A stretch of 64,000 nt of DNA. Source: JAGOCV01 sp049445855. GTDB lineage: Bacteria > Pseudomonadota > Gammaproteobacteria > Burkholderiales > Burkholderiaceae_C. This document shows positions 57,591-64,000 of this stretch, in pieces. The DNA lies in assembly GCF_049445855.1 (NCBI RefSeq), contig NZ_JBMSDV010000006.1, positions 226,160-290,159 on the forward strand, read 5' to 3'. The notes below the pieces were generated by a model that worked only from the letters and a program-made list of their open reading frames with translations, made no database searches and had not been told where the DNA came from. A program made the position numbers and the translations under genes. Positions within the stretch are counted from its first letter, which is position 1, and every line of letters begins with the position of its first letter.

Positions 57591-59441
57591 ATGTCTGTTC
57601 GCTACCGCCCCTTTCCCTTCGGCATCCAGCGCGTGAAGCTGCGCGACGGCGTGGGGGGCGTGCAGTACTTCGAAGCCGATCACCCGCTGCAAGACTACGC
57701 AACCCGCATCACCGACCGGCTCGTGCACTGGGCCCGGGAAGCGCCACAGCGCACCTTCATTGCGCAACGCGTGCGCCAGCCGGACGGCACGCTGGGCGAC
57801 TGGCGTCACCTGAGCTACGGCGCGGCGCTCACCGGCGCGCGCTGCATCGCGCAATCGCTCATCGACCGCCGGCTCTCCGCGGATCGGCCGGTCGCCATCC
57901 TGAGCGGCAACGACATCGACCACGCGCTGATCGCACTCGGCTGCCTGATTGCGGGTGTGCCCTATTGCCCCGTCTCGCCCGCGTATTCGACGCTCGGCGA
58001 TTTCGGCAAGCTCAGGCATGTGCTGAACACGCTCACGCCCGGCCTCGTGTTCGCCAGCAATGCCGGTCTGCATGGCGACGGCATCGAAGATGCAGTGCCT
58101 CTCAACGTCGAAGTGGTGCTGTCACATGGCCTGCTCAAGCGCCGAGCCGCCACGCCCTTCAGCATGCTGCTGCAGACACCGGCCACCGACGCGGTGGACG
58201 CTGCGATGGCGGCAACCGGACCTGACACGATCACCAAGTTCCTCTTTACCTCGGGCTCGACGAAGCTGCCCAAGGCCGTGATCAACACGCACGGCATGTG
58301 GTGCTCGAATCTGCAGCAGATGCGCCAGTCGCTGCCGGCGCTGACGGAAACACCGCCGGTGCTGGTGGACTGGCTGCCATGGAACCACACCTTCGGTGGC
58401 AACCACAACTTCGGCCTGGTGCTTTACAACGGCGGCACGATGTTCATCGACGAAGGCAAGCCGACGCCCGGCGGCATCGGCGAGACGCTGCGCAACCTGC
58501 GCGAGATTTCGCCCACGGCCTACTTCAACGTGCCGACCGGCTTCGAAGCCATCGCCAACGCGATGAAGACGGACGAGCAACTGCGCCGTACGCTGCTGGC
58601 CCGCGTGCGCTTCTTCTACTACGCCGGCGCCGGCCTCGCCCAGCCGGTGTGGGACGCACTGCACGCCACGCAGGAAGCCGAGATCGGCGAGCGCATCGTC
58701 ATGGGCACCGGGCTGGGCATGACCGAATCATCGCCGTGCGCCCTGTTCTTCACCGACGAGCACGTACGCTCGGGCGACGTGGGTGTGCCGGTGGCCGGCT
58801 TCACGGCGAAGCTGGTGCCCATCGATGGCAAGGTCGAGATTCGCTACAAGGGCCCGAACATCACGCCAGGCTACTGGCGCAACCCGGAAGCCACCGCCGA
58901 GGCCTTCGACGAGGAAGGTTTCTTCCGCACCGGCGACGCGGTGCTGTGGATCGACCCGGCCAACATCAGCAAGGGGCTGAAGTTCGACGGGCGCATCGCT
59001 GAAGATTTCAAGCTCGCCACCGGCACCTTCGTGTCTGTCGGCCCGCTGCGCGCAAAGATCACCACCGCAGGCGCGCCCTACATCCAGGACGTCGTGCTCA
59101 CCGGCATCAACCTCAAGGAGATCGGCGCACTCGTCGTGCCGACTGCTGCGGTTCGCACGCTGGCGGACCTGCCCGCTGATGCATCCCTGCAAGCCGTGCT
59201 GGAAAGCGCGCCGGTGCAGGCCCACTTCCAGAAGGTGCTCGACGGGCTTGCCGCCTCGGCCACCGGCAGTGCCAACCGCGTCGCGCGCATGCACCTGATG
59301 CACGAACCACCGTCGCTCGACAAGGGCGAGGTCACCGACAAGGGCTCCATCAACCAGCGCGCCGTGCTCAAGCACCGCGACGCGATGGTGCAGGCGCTGC
59401 ACGACGGCAACCTGCCCTTCACGCTGGTCCCGTTGCCCTGA
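57591..59441 (+). CDS. Feruloyl-CoA synthase (hydroxycinnamate-CoA ligase)
   Basis: 616-residue adenylate-forming ligase. It activates ferulate or related hydroxycinnamates to CoA esters. P-loop LFTSGSTKLPKAVIN (about 216-230), DWLPWNHTFGGNHNFGLVLY, GTGLGMTESSP, and LKFDGRIAEDFKLATGTFVS (the Fcs-type GRIxEDFKL motif); near the end VTDKGSINQRAV holds the catalytic Lys. Length and motif set match the feruloyl-CoA synthase family rather than common long-chain ligases. Followed by a Bug receptor and MarR regulator. Confidence 0.88.
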   Translation: MSVRYRPFPFGIQRVKLRDGVGGVQYFEADHPLQDYATRITDRLVHWAREAPQRTFIAQRVRQPDGTLGDWRHLSYGAALTGARCIAQSLIDRRLSADRPVAILSGNDIDHALIALGCLIAGVPYCPVSPAYSTLGDFGKLRHVLNTLTPGLVFASNAGLHGDGIEDAVPLNVEVVLSHGLLKRRAATPFSMLLQTPATDAVDAAMAATGPDTITKFLFTSGSTKLPKAVINTHGMWCSNLQQMRQSLPALTETPPVLVDWLPWNHTFGGNHNFGLVLYNGGTMFIDEGKPTPGGIGETLRNLREISPTAYFNVPTGFEAIANAMKTDEQLRRTLLARVRFFYYAGAGLAQPVWDALHATQEAEIGERIVMGTGLGMTESSPCALFFTDEHVRSGDVGVPVAGFTAKLVPIDGKVEIRYKGPNITPGYWRNPEATAEAFDEEGFFRTGDAVLWIDPANISKGLKFDGRIAEDFKLATGTFVSVGPLRAKITTAGAPYIQDVVLTGINLKEIGALVVPTAAVRTLADLPADASLQAVLESAPVQAHFQKVLDGLAASATGSANRVARMHLMHEPPSLDKGEVTDKGSINQRAVLKHRDAMVQALHDGNLPFTLVPLP

Positions 59442-59532
59442 ATCCAACAAAAGACCCGCACGGAGACGAAACCTTTCCCGCCTTCTTCCCGCCTTTTTCC
59501 CGCTTCGCCAACCTCTTCGCCAGGAGTTTCAA

Positions 59533-60567
59533 ATGTCGCACTCTCCCCTCAACCCCCCGGTCGGACGCCGTGACGCGCTGAAGGCGCTAGGCGGCATGGC
59601 CGCACTCGGAAGTTTCGGAAGTCTCGCCAGCCTCGCACCGCTGCAGGCGCTCGCCCAGGCCGTCTCCGGCACCACGCGTGTCGTCATCGGCTTTCCGCCG
59701 GGCGGCACGGTCGATGTCGTCGCGCGCCGCATCGGCGACAAACTGGCCGGCGGCTACACCAGCGGCCCGGTCATCGTCGAAGGCAAGCCCGGCGCGGGCG
59801 GCCGCATTGCCTGCGAGTTCGTGAAGAACGCGCCGGCCGACGGCGCCACCATGCTGCTCACGCCCTCGTCGATCATGTCGGTGTTCCCCGTGATCTACAA
59901 GGACCTGCGCTACGACCCGTTCAAGGACTTCAAGCCCATGGCCAGCGCCGGCATCGTGATCCACAGCCTCGTGGTGAGCTCGCTCGTGCCCGCCAGTGTG
60001 AAGAACCTCGACGACTTCGTGGCCTGGGCCCGCGCAAACCCGAAGGACGCGGCGTACGGCTCGCCGTCGCCCGGCTCGATTCCGCACTTCGTCGGCGCGG
60101 CGCTCGGCATCCACGCCAACCTCGACTTGCGCCACATCGGCTACCGCGGCGCGATCCCGGGCCTCAACGACATCCTGGGCGGCCAGTTGCCCGCCATGGT
60201 CGTGCCGATCGGCGACGCCATGCAGTACTACAAGGCCGGCCGTCTGCGCGTGCTGGGCATCTCCAGCGCGCAGCGTTTCCCGCTGGTGCCGGACATCCCC
60301 ACGTTCGCCGAGCAGGGCTACAAGCACATGACCTCGGGCGGCTTCTACGGCTTCTTCGTGCCGGCCAGGACGCCGGACAGCGTGATCGCCGCCGGCAACG
60401 CCGCCATCAACCAGGCGCTCACCGACCCGGGCGTCGCGCAGACCATGGCCAACATGGGCCTGATCGCGCGCCCCGAGACGCCCGCGTCGCTCGCCGCAGC
60501 GATGAAGGAAGAGAACGAGTACTGGGGCGGCATCGTGCGCAGGGTCGGCTTCACCGGCGAATCCTGA
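59533..60567 (+). CDS. Bug/TctC family receptor (ferulate gene cluster)
   Basis: 344 residues. Export signal includes GRRDALKALGGMAALGSFG, twin-Arg style, with cleavage near ALAQAV. Core: RVVIGFPPGGTVDVVARRIG, VEGKPGAGGRIACEFVKNAP, and LNDILGGQLPAMVVPIGDAM. Lies 91 bp after the feruloyl-CoA synthase and before a MarR gene, so its ligand may be an aromatic acid; not proven. Good Shine-Dalgarno (CAGGAG). Confidence 0.9.
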   Translation: MSHSPLNPPVGRRDALKALGGMAALGSFGSLASLAPLQALAQAVSGTTRVVIGFPPGGTVDVVARRIGDKLAGGYTSGPVIVEGKPGAGGRIACEFVKNAPADGATMLLTPSSIMSVFPVIYKDLRYDPFKDFKPMASAGIVIHSLVVSSLVPASVKNLDDFVAWARANPKDAAYGSPSPGSIPHFVGAALGIHANLDLRHIGYRGAIPGLNDILGGQLPAMVVPIGDAMQYYKAGRLRVLGISSAQRFPLVPDIPTFAEQGYKHMTSGGFYGFFVPARTPDSVIAAGNAAINQALTDPGVAQTMANMGLIARPETPASLAAAMKEENEYWGGIVRRVGFTGES

Positions 60568-60639
60568 TCCAGCGCAACGCAAAACGCGGACGGACGGCCT
60601 GAGGCGCTGTAGCATCCGGCCATCCGCTTCGCGCCCGTC

Positions 60640-61092
60640 ATGCCCAAAGAAACGCCCTCGGTCGACAAGGTCGACATCAGCTACCTCGAAAACCTGGTGG
60701 GCTACAACGCCCGCCGCGTGTCGCTCTCGCTCATCGATGTTTTCGTGCAGCGCATGGCCGAGCTCAGCTTGCACCCGGTGGAGTTTTCGGTGCTGATGCT
60801 CATCACGCGCAACCCGGGCATCACGTCGAGCCAGCTGTGCGCGGCGCTCGGCATGAAAGCCCCCAACCTCGTCGGCATGATCGGCGCGCTGGAAAAGCGC
60901 GAACTGGTCATGCGCAAGCCGCACCCGCAGGACGGCCGCGCCATGGGCGTGCACCTCACGCCCGCAGGCCGCAAGTTCATGGCGCGTGCAGAAAAAATCT
61001 CCGACGACATGGAAGCGCAGATCGCGCAGAAGCTGCCCTCCACCGAGCGCGCGACCCTCGTTCGCCTGCTGCAGAAGCTGTACCTCGATTGA
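60640..61092 (+). CDS. MarR family transcriptional regulator
   Basis: 150 residues. Winged helix-turn-helix: MAELSLHPVEFSVLMLITRN, GITSSQLCAALGMKAPNLVG and wing GALEKRELVMRKPHPQDGRA. In hydroxycinnamate clusters a MarR protein often acts as repressor released by the CoA ester; position three genes after fcs makes that likely. Its own operator is not obvious. Confidence 0.92.
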   Translation: MPKETPSVDKVDISYLENLVGYNARRVSLSLIDVFVQRMAELSLHPVEFSVLMLITRNPGITSSQLCAALGMKAPNLVGMIGALEKRELVMRKPHPQDGRAMGVHLTPAGRKFMARAEKISDDMEAQIAQKLPSTERATLVRLLQKLYLD

Positions 61093-61118
61093 CCACGCAG
61101 GCGGATAATCGCCACCCG

Positions 61119-61730
61119 ATGCCTCCCGATCCGCAGTCCCTCCCTACCCCCGACGCTTCCCAGCCCGACACTGCGCCCCCCGGCCGGCCCAGCGACCTTA
61201 CCGACCTCTTCATGTCCATGACCATCCTGGCCCTGCAGGGCTTCGGTGGCGTGCTGGCCGTCGTGCAGCGCGAACTGGTCGAGAAGAAGCGGTGGCTGAC
61301 GCGCGAGGAATTCGTCGAGGAATGGGCGGTCGCGCAGATCCTGCCCGGCCCCAACGTGGTGAACCTCGCCCTGATGCTCGGCGACCGCTACTTCGGCCTG
61401 CGCGGCGGGCTTGTCGCGGTGGCCGGCATCTTCGCGGCGCCACTGGCGCTGGTGCTGATTGCCGGCGTGTTCTACGTGCACTACGCCGGTCACCCTGCCC
61501 TGGCCGGCGCGTTGCGCGGCATGGGTGCCGTCGCTGCCGGCCTCATTGCGGCCGTCGGCCTCAAACTGCTGGGCGCGCTGCGCCTGCATCCGCTCGGCCT
61601 GCCGCTCAGCATCGTCTTCGCCGTCCTCTGCTTCATCGCGGTGGCCATCCTGCGCTGGCCGCTGGTGTGGGTGCTTCTCGGGCTGGGCGGCGTCGCCTGC
61701 GTGCTCACCTGGAGGAAGCTCAAGCCATGA
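61119..61730 (+). CDS. chrA: Chromate transporter, N-terminal half-size subunit
   Basis: 203 residues, one CHR domain of about six helices. Signature LQGFGGVLAVVQRELVEKKR and VAQILPGPNVVNLALMLGDR match the CHR family. The first 25 residues are a Pro/Thr/Ser-rich tail. Short CHR proteins work as pairs encoded in tandem, as here: the stop overlaps the next start (ATGA at 61727). Chromate efflux is established for some members; substrate here not shown. The start at 61119 follows the MarR stop by 26 bp. Confidence 0.9.
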   Translation: MPPDPQSLPTPDASQPDTAPPGRPSDLTDLFMSMTILALQGFGGVLAVVQRELVEKKRWLTREEFVEEWAVAQILPGPNVVNLALMLGDRYFGLRGGLVAVAGIFAAPLALVLIAGVFYVHYAGHPALAGALRGMGAVAAGLIAAVGLKLLGALRLHPLGLPLSIVFAVLCFIAVAILRWPLVWVLLGLGGVACVLTWRKLKP

Positions 61731-62299
61731 GCATCACCCTCACAGCGGCCGACTGGTTCACGCTCTTCCTGCACTACACCTCGCTGTCGCTGCTCGCCGT
61801 GGGCGGCGCCATCACCACCGTGCCCGACATGCACCGCTTCCTGGTGGACAAGCAGCACTGGCTGACCGACGCGCAATTCACCGCGTCTATCGCCATCGCA
61901 CAGGCCGCACCGGGGCCCAACATCCTGTTCGTTGGCCTGCTCGGCTGGAACATCGGCATGAACGCAGGCGGCATGGGCCTCGGCCTGCTGGGCATGGCCA
62001 TCTCGCTCGCCGGCATCCTGCTGCCCAGCACCACCCTCACCTATTTCGCCGCGCGCTGGATGTACCAGAACCGCACAAGGCGGGCCGTGCGCGCGTTCAA
62101 GCAAGGCATGGCCCCCATCGTCATCGCGCTGCTCGTCGCCACCGGATGGGTGCTGGGCATGGGCAGCGGCGGGGCCGAGCAGGAATGGCGGATCTGGCTG
62201 CTGTCTGCCGTAACGGCGCTGATCGTCTGGCGCACGCGCATCCACCTGCTGTGGCTGCTGGGCGCGGGCGCAGTGCTCGGCATCATGGGATGGGTGTGA
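61727..62299 (+). CDS. chrA: Chromate transporter, C-terminal half-size subunit
   Basis: 190 residues, the second CHR half: HYTSLSLLAVGGAITTVPDM, FTASIAIAQAAPGPNILFVG and further helices ending LLGAGAVLGIMGWV. Start overlaps the first subunit by 4 bp. Together they would form the antiparallel two-domain exporter seen as a single chain in long ChrA. Confidence 0.9.
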   Translation: MSITLTAADWFTLFLHYTSLSLLAVGGAITTVPDMHRFLVDKQHWLTDAQFTASIAIAQAAPGPNILFVGLLGWNIGMNAGGMGLGLLGMAISLAGILLPSTTLTYFAARWMYQNRTRRAVRAFKQGMAPIVIALLVATGWVLGMGSGGAEQEWRIWLLSAVTALIVWRTRIHLLWLLGAGAVLGIMGWV

Positions 62300-62315
62300 A
62301 AGCCCCGGCAAAGCT

Positions 62316-62708
62316 CTAGTCAACAGACAGCGCCGTCAAATTGCCCAGGAAGAAATCCATGGGGATCAGTTCGACACCCCAACCGCCTTCTTCACCCAGT
62401 GTCGCAGCCGGATGCATGGCCGCCAGACTCAACGCCTCCTCACGCGTCGCCGCGTCGATGATGAACAGCCCGCCCACCAGTTCCTTCGACTCGATATAAG
62501 GCCCGTCACTGATCTGCGGCTTGCCCGCGCGCGGACGCAGCGTCATCCAGTCCTTCGACTCGCCGAGCGACGCCGACACCAGAACCTTGCCGGTGGCCCG
62601 CATCTTCTCGTCCAGCGGCGGGCATTGACTCACCAACGCCTGCACATCCGCCGGGGACATGGCAGCGAATTTCTCAGGAATGTAATAGGCAAGGCCGAGG
62701 TATTTCAT
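62316..62708 (-). CDS. YCII-related (YciI/DGPF-like) protein
   Basis: 130 residues. MKYLGLAYYIPEKFAAMSP at the start, GDGPYIESKELVGGLFIID-like centre (ISDGPYIESKELVGGLFIID) with the DGPxxExKE signature, and EAL...HPAA. The family is a ferredoxin-like fold of uncertain activity often encoded beside ECF sigma factors; none is adjacent here. Convergent with the chromate genes. Confidence 0.88.
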   Translation of the reverse strand: MKYLGLAYYIPEKFAAMSPADVQALVSQCPPLDEKMRATGKVLVSASLGESKDWMTLRPRAGKPQISDGPYIESKELVGGLFIIDAATREEALSLAAMHPAATLGEEGGWGVELIPMDFFLGNLTALSVD

Positions 62709-62840
62709 GGCTGATCCTTCCAGATGGTGATGCCTTTATGACGAAGCGGCAAGCCGGAAATAGACAGGCGCCGGGAAATTATGTCCGGCCGCGAATCGCA
62801 GCATCAAGGCGGTTTTTGCTTTTGAACTTAGGTGGGTACG

Positions 62841-62875
62841 ATGTCGGCTATCGGCCAGAAGCGGACATTCAAATG
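62841..62875 (+). repeat. Palindromic dispersed repeat, left copy
   Basis: TGTCGGCT and AGCGGACA frame a 10-bp centre (ATCGGCCAGA); read as protein it gives MSAIGQKRTF, a peptide seen as a spurious N-terminus in many proteobacterial annotations. A related half-copy in inverted orientation is at 63864-63882. Confidence 0.6.
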
Positions 62876-63316
62876 CAGTCAGTGGAGACGCCGCGTTACG
62901 TCAGAGCTACCCTGCTAACCACACTCGCCGTGGTGGCCCTGCCTTTGGTCTTCTTCTCTGCGGCGTATTGGGACTACCAATCTGCAGCATGGGATCCAAC
63001 TGACGACTCAGGTGCCGTCCAAGGCTACGCGGTGCTGTTCTTCATTGCGGCACTTGCAGTGTTGTATGTCGCCCTCGCATTTCCAATCGTTGGCCTAGCA
63101 CTTCACCGCGCCAACCGACTGGTTGCCGAACCTTTCATACGCTCTCTGGGTAAATTGCTTGCAGCGATTTCCGTCCTTGCTGGGATTATTCTGGCGGTGG
63201 CATTCGGCGACTTTCGGATCGCTATACCCGCCGCGTTCTTGATTTGTTACGCAGTCGCCATACTGTCATGGCCGTTCGCACATCTTTGGCTTTGGATTGC
63301 CAGGCACCCTACATAG
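62873..63316 (+). CDS. Small membrane protein of unknown function
   Basis: 147 residues, four hydrophobic segments (RATLLTTLAVVALPLVFFSA, AVLFFIAALAVLYVALAFPI, LLAAISVLAGIILAVAFGDF, RIAIPAAFLICYAVAILSWP). No family recognised. Codon choice and base composition are visibly AT-richer than the cys or thi genes, suggesting recent arrival. The start is unsure: the frame is open from 62738, but the earlier part runs through a repeat, so the ATG at 62873 was taken. Confidence 0.6.
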   Translation: MQSVETPRYVRATLLTTLAVVALPLVFFSAAYWDYQSAAWDPTDDSGAVQGYAVLFFIAALAVLYVALAFPIVGLALHRANRLVAEPFIRSLGKLLAAISVLAGIILAVAFGDFRIAIPAAFLICYAVAILSWPFAHLWLWIARHPT

Positions 63317-63361
63317 TGCCATGCTGCATTCGCAATAAGATGACGCCTTTCGGGACACTCA

Positions 63362-63856
63362 ATGGCGCCTCAATCCACAGCCACATATGAGCCAGAGCCT
63401 GCAAAGCTTTGGCGTCGCGCCTTCTCGCGGACAGTCGACCTTGTTTTTCTGGGTGTATGTATCGTCTTTGGCCTCTATGTCGCTCACAAAGCTTCCATAG
63501 AGTTCTACCCGATGAATGAGTTTCTGGTGTGGTTGATTGTCCTGCTGAGCGAGGTGGTCGTTCCACTCACCACGGGCGGCGCCACACTTGGCCGCATGGT
63601 TGCAGGCTTAGCGTTGGTGGGTGAAAACGGATTGCGCCCGACTGCGTGGCAACACGTTGCCCGAGTAGCCACTCGAATTGGTCTCTTCGCGATATTTGTA
63701 GTGCTGGTCTCATACGAGAGCGAGCTACTTGCGGTGCTGTTCGTCGTTGTCATTGAAGGATGCTTCTGTACATTCCAGAAGCGTCGACAGACGCTTAGCG
63801 ACCTCGCCTCAAGAACTGTTGTGATTCGCCGAGGCGCGAAGCTGTTGACTGGTTAA
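63362..63856 (+). CDS. RDD family membrane protein
   Basis: 164 residues. The RDD pattern is present: WRRAFSRTVDLVFLGVCIVF (the Arg-Asp pair in RTVDLV) near the N-terminus, GGATLGRMVAGLALVGENGL in the middle, and QTLSDLASRTVVIRR at the end. About three helices. Function unknown; possibly transport. AT-richer than the surroundings and 45 bp after another membrane gene. Confidence 0.85.
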   Translation: MAPQSTATYEPEPAKLWRRAFSRTVDLVFLGVCIVFGLYVAHKASIEFYPMNEFLVWLIVLLSEVVVPLTTGGATLGRMVAGLALVGENGLRPTAWQHVARVATRIGLFAIFVVLVSYESELLAVLFVVVIEGCFCTFQKRRQTLSDLASRTVVIRRGAKLLTG

Positions 63857-63863
63857 ATTCCCA

Positions 63864-63882
63864 TGTCTGCTTCGGGCCGAGG
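63864..63882 (-). repeat. Palindromic dispersed repeat, right half-copy (inverted)
   Basis: Reverse complement reads CGGCCCGAAGCAGACAT, 15 of 17 positions identical to CGGCCAGAAGCGGACAT at 62853-62869. The last 118 bases after it (63883-64000) hold no supported gene. Confidence 0.5.
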
Positions 63883-64000
63883 CTGTGTGCAAACGCGCAG
63901 TAGCCGCTCGGCATTGAAGTCCTGACCGACCATCACCTCTCATCCAGTGCTTTGAGGTGCCAGAACGGCGATTTGGAGCTTCATGAGGCCCCGTTTCGCC

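Noticed and set aside
1..64000. CRISPR arrays, rRNA genes, intact insertion sequences or prophage structural genes
   Set aside because: No regularly spaced repeats, no rRNA stretches and no transposase or capsid motifs were seen. The decayed integrase in tRNA-Asn is the only mobile-element gene.
63857..64000. Possible IS terminal inverted repeat (GAGGCTGTGTG near 63880)
   Set aside because: The string resembles some IS ends but no partner repeat, target duplication or transposase is in the window, and the edge cuts the region.

Overview
The window looks like the chromosome of a high-GC betaproteobacterium of the order Burkholderiales, most like the family Comamonadaceae. This is inferred from gene content, not from a search: three orphan Bug/TctC-type solute receptors, a cysI-DUF934-cysH-cysD-cysN cluster, a thiO-thiS-thiG-thiE cluster behind a TPP riboswitch, fdxA beside a thioredoxin-reductase-like ferredoxin reductase, and single-copy housekeeping genes packed densely on both strands. 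One tRNA gene (Asn) is present. No rRNA, CRISPR array or intact insertion sequence was seen.

Layout. 1-2.6 kb: sulfur-source uptake on the minus strand (sbp, ssuE, ssuA cut by the edge). 2.7-5.7 kb: yggX, mnmC and a protein with two degenerate receiver domains. 5.9-12.5 kb: sulfate assimilation (cysI, DUF934, a divergent cysH, cysD, cysN), then fdxA and a ferredoxin-NADP reductase that could supply electrons. 12.5-18 kb: thiamine region (TPP riboswitch, cytX, thiD on the opposite strand, thiO-thiS-thiG-thiE). 18-20 kb: a DUF3455 lipoprotein, an ECF sigma factor and its anti-sigma factor. 20.05-22.26 kb: a small, decayed integrative element in the 3' half of tRNA-Asn. It is bounded by a 42-bp direct repeat and carries a broken integrase between two small genes with HEPN-like R-x(4-5)-H motifs. 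This is the most island-like part of the window.

22.3-32.7 kb: envelope and stress functions: a MscS channel, a GAF protein, YihY/BrkB, two L,D-transpeptidase-like proteins, a 24-residue membrane peptide, topoisomerase IB, a PAS-PAS hybrid kinase, PPK2 and a lipoprotein hydrolase. 32.7-46.2 kb: transport and aromatic/acyl-CoA metabolism: a YeiE/YeiH-like pair, two Bug receptors, a thioesterase, an acyl-CoA ligase, a flavin reductase, the divergent IclR-pobA pair with two operator-like palindromes, and a CoA-transferase-like protein. 46.2-57.4 kb: rhomboid protease, DMT exporter, AraC regulator, YgiQ radical SAM enzyme, a second GAF protein, tag, a diheme cytochrome c, and an MCE lipid-transport operon (permease, MlaD-like protein, lipoprotein) with no ATPase gene beside it. 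57.5-64 kb: a feruloyl-CoA synthase, Bug receptor and MarR regulator group, a split chromate transporter, a YciI-like protein, and two visibly AT-richer membrane-protein genes framed by copies of a palindromic repeat.

How the parts fit: Sbp and SsuE/SsuA bring in inorganic and organic sulfur, CysDN-CysH-CysI reduce it, and a YeiH-type exporter may remove excess sulfite or sulfate. PobA and feruloyl-CoA synthase point to growth on plant-derived aromatic acids. Several genes (18683, 33739, 38442 minus, 45369) have a -10-like hexamer 5-6 nt before the ATG and no Shine-Dalgarno sequence, which suggests leaderless transcripts.
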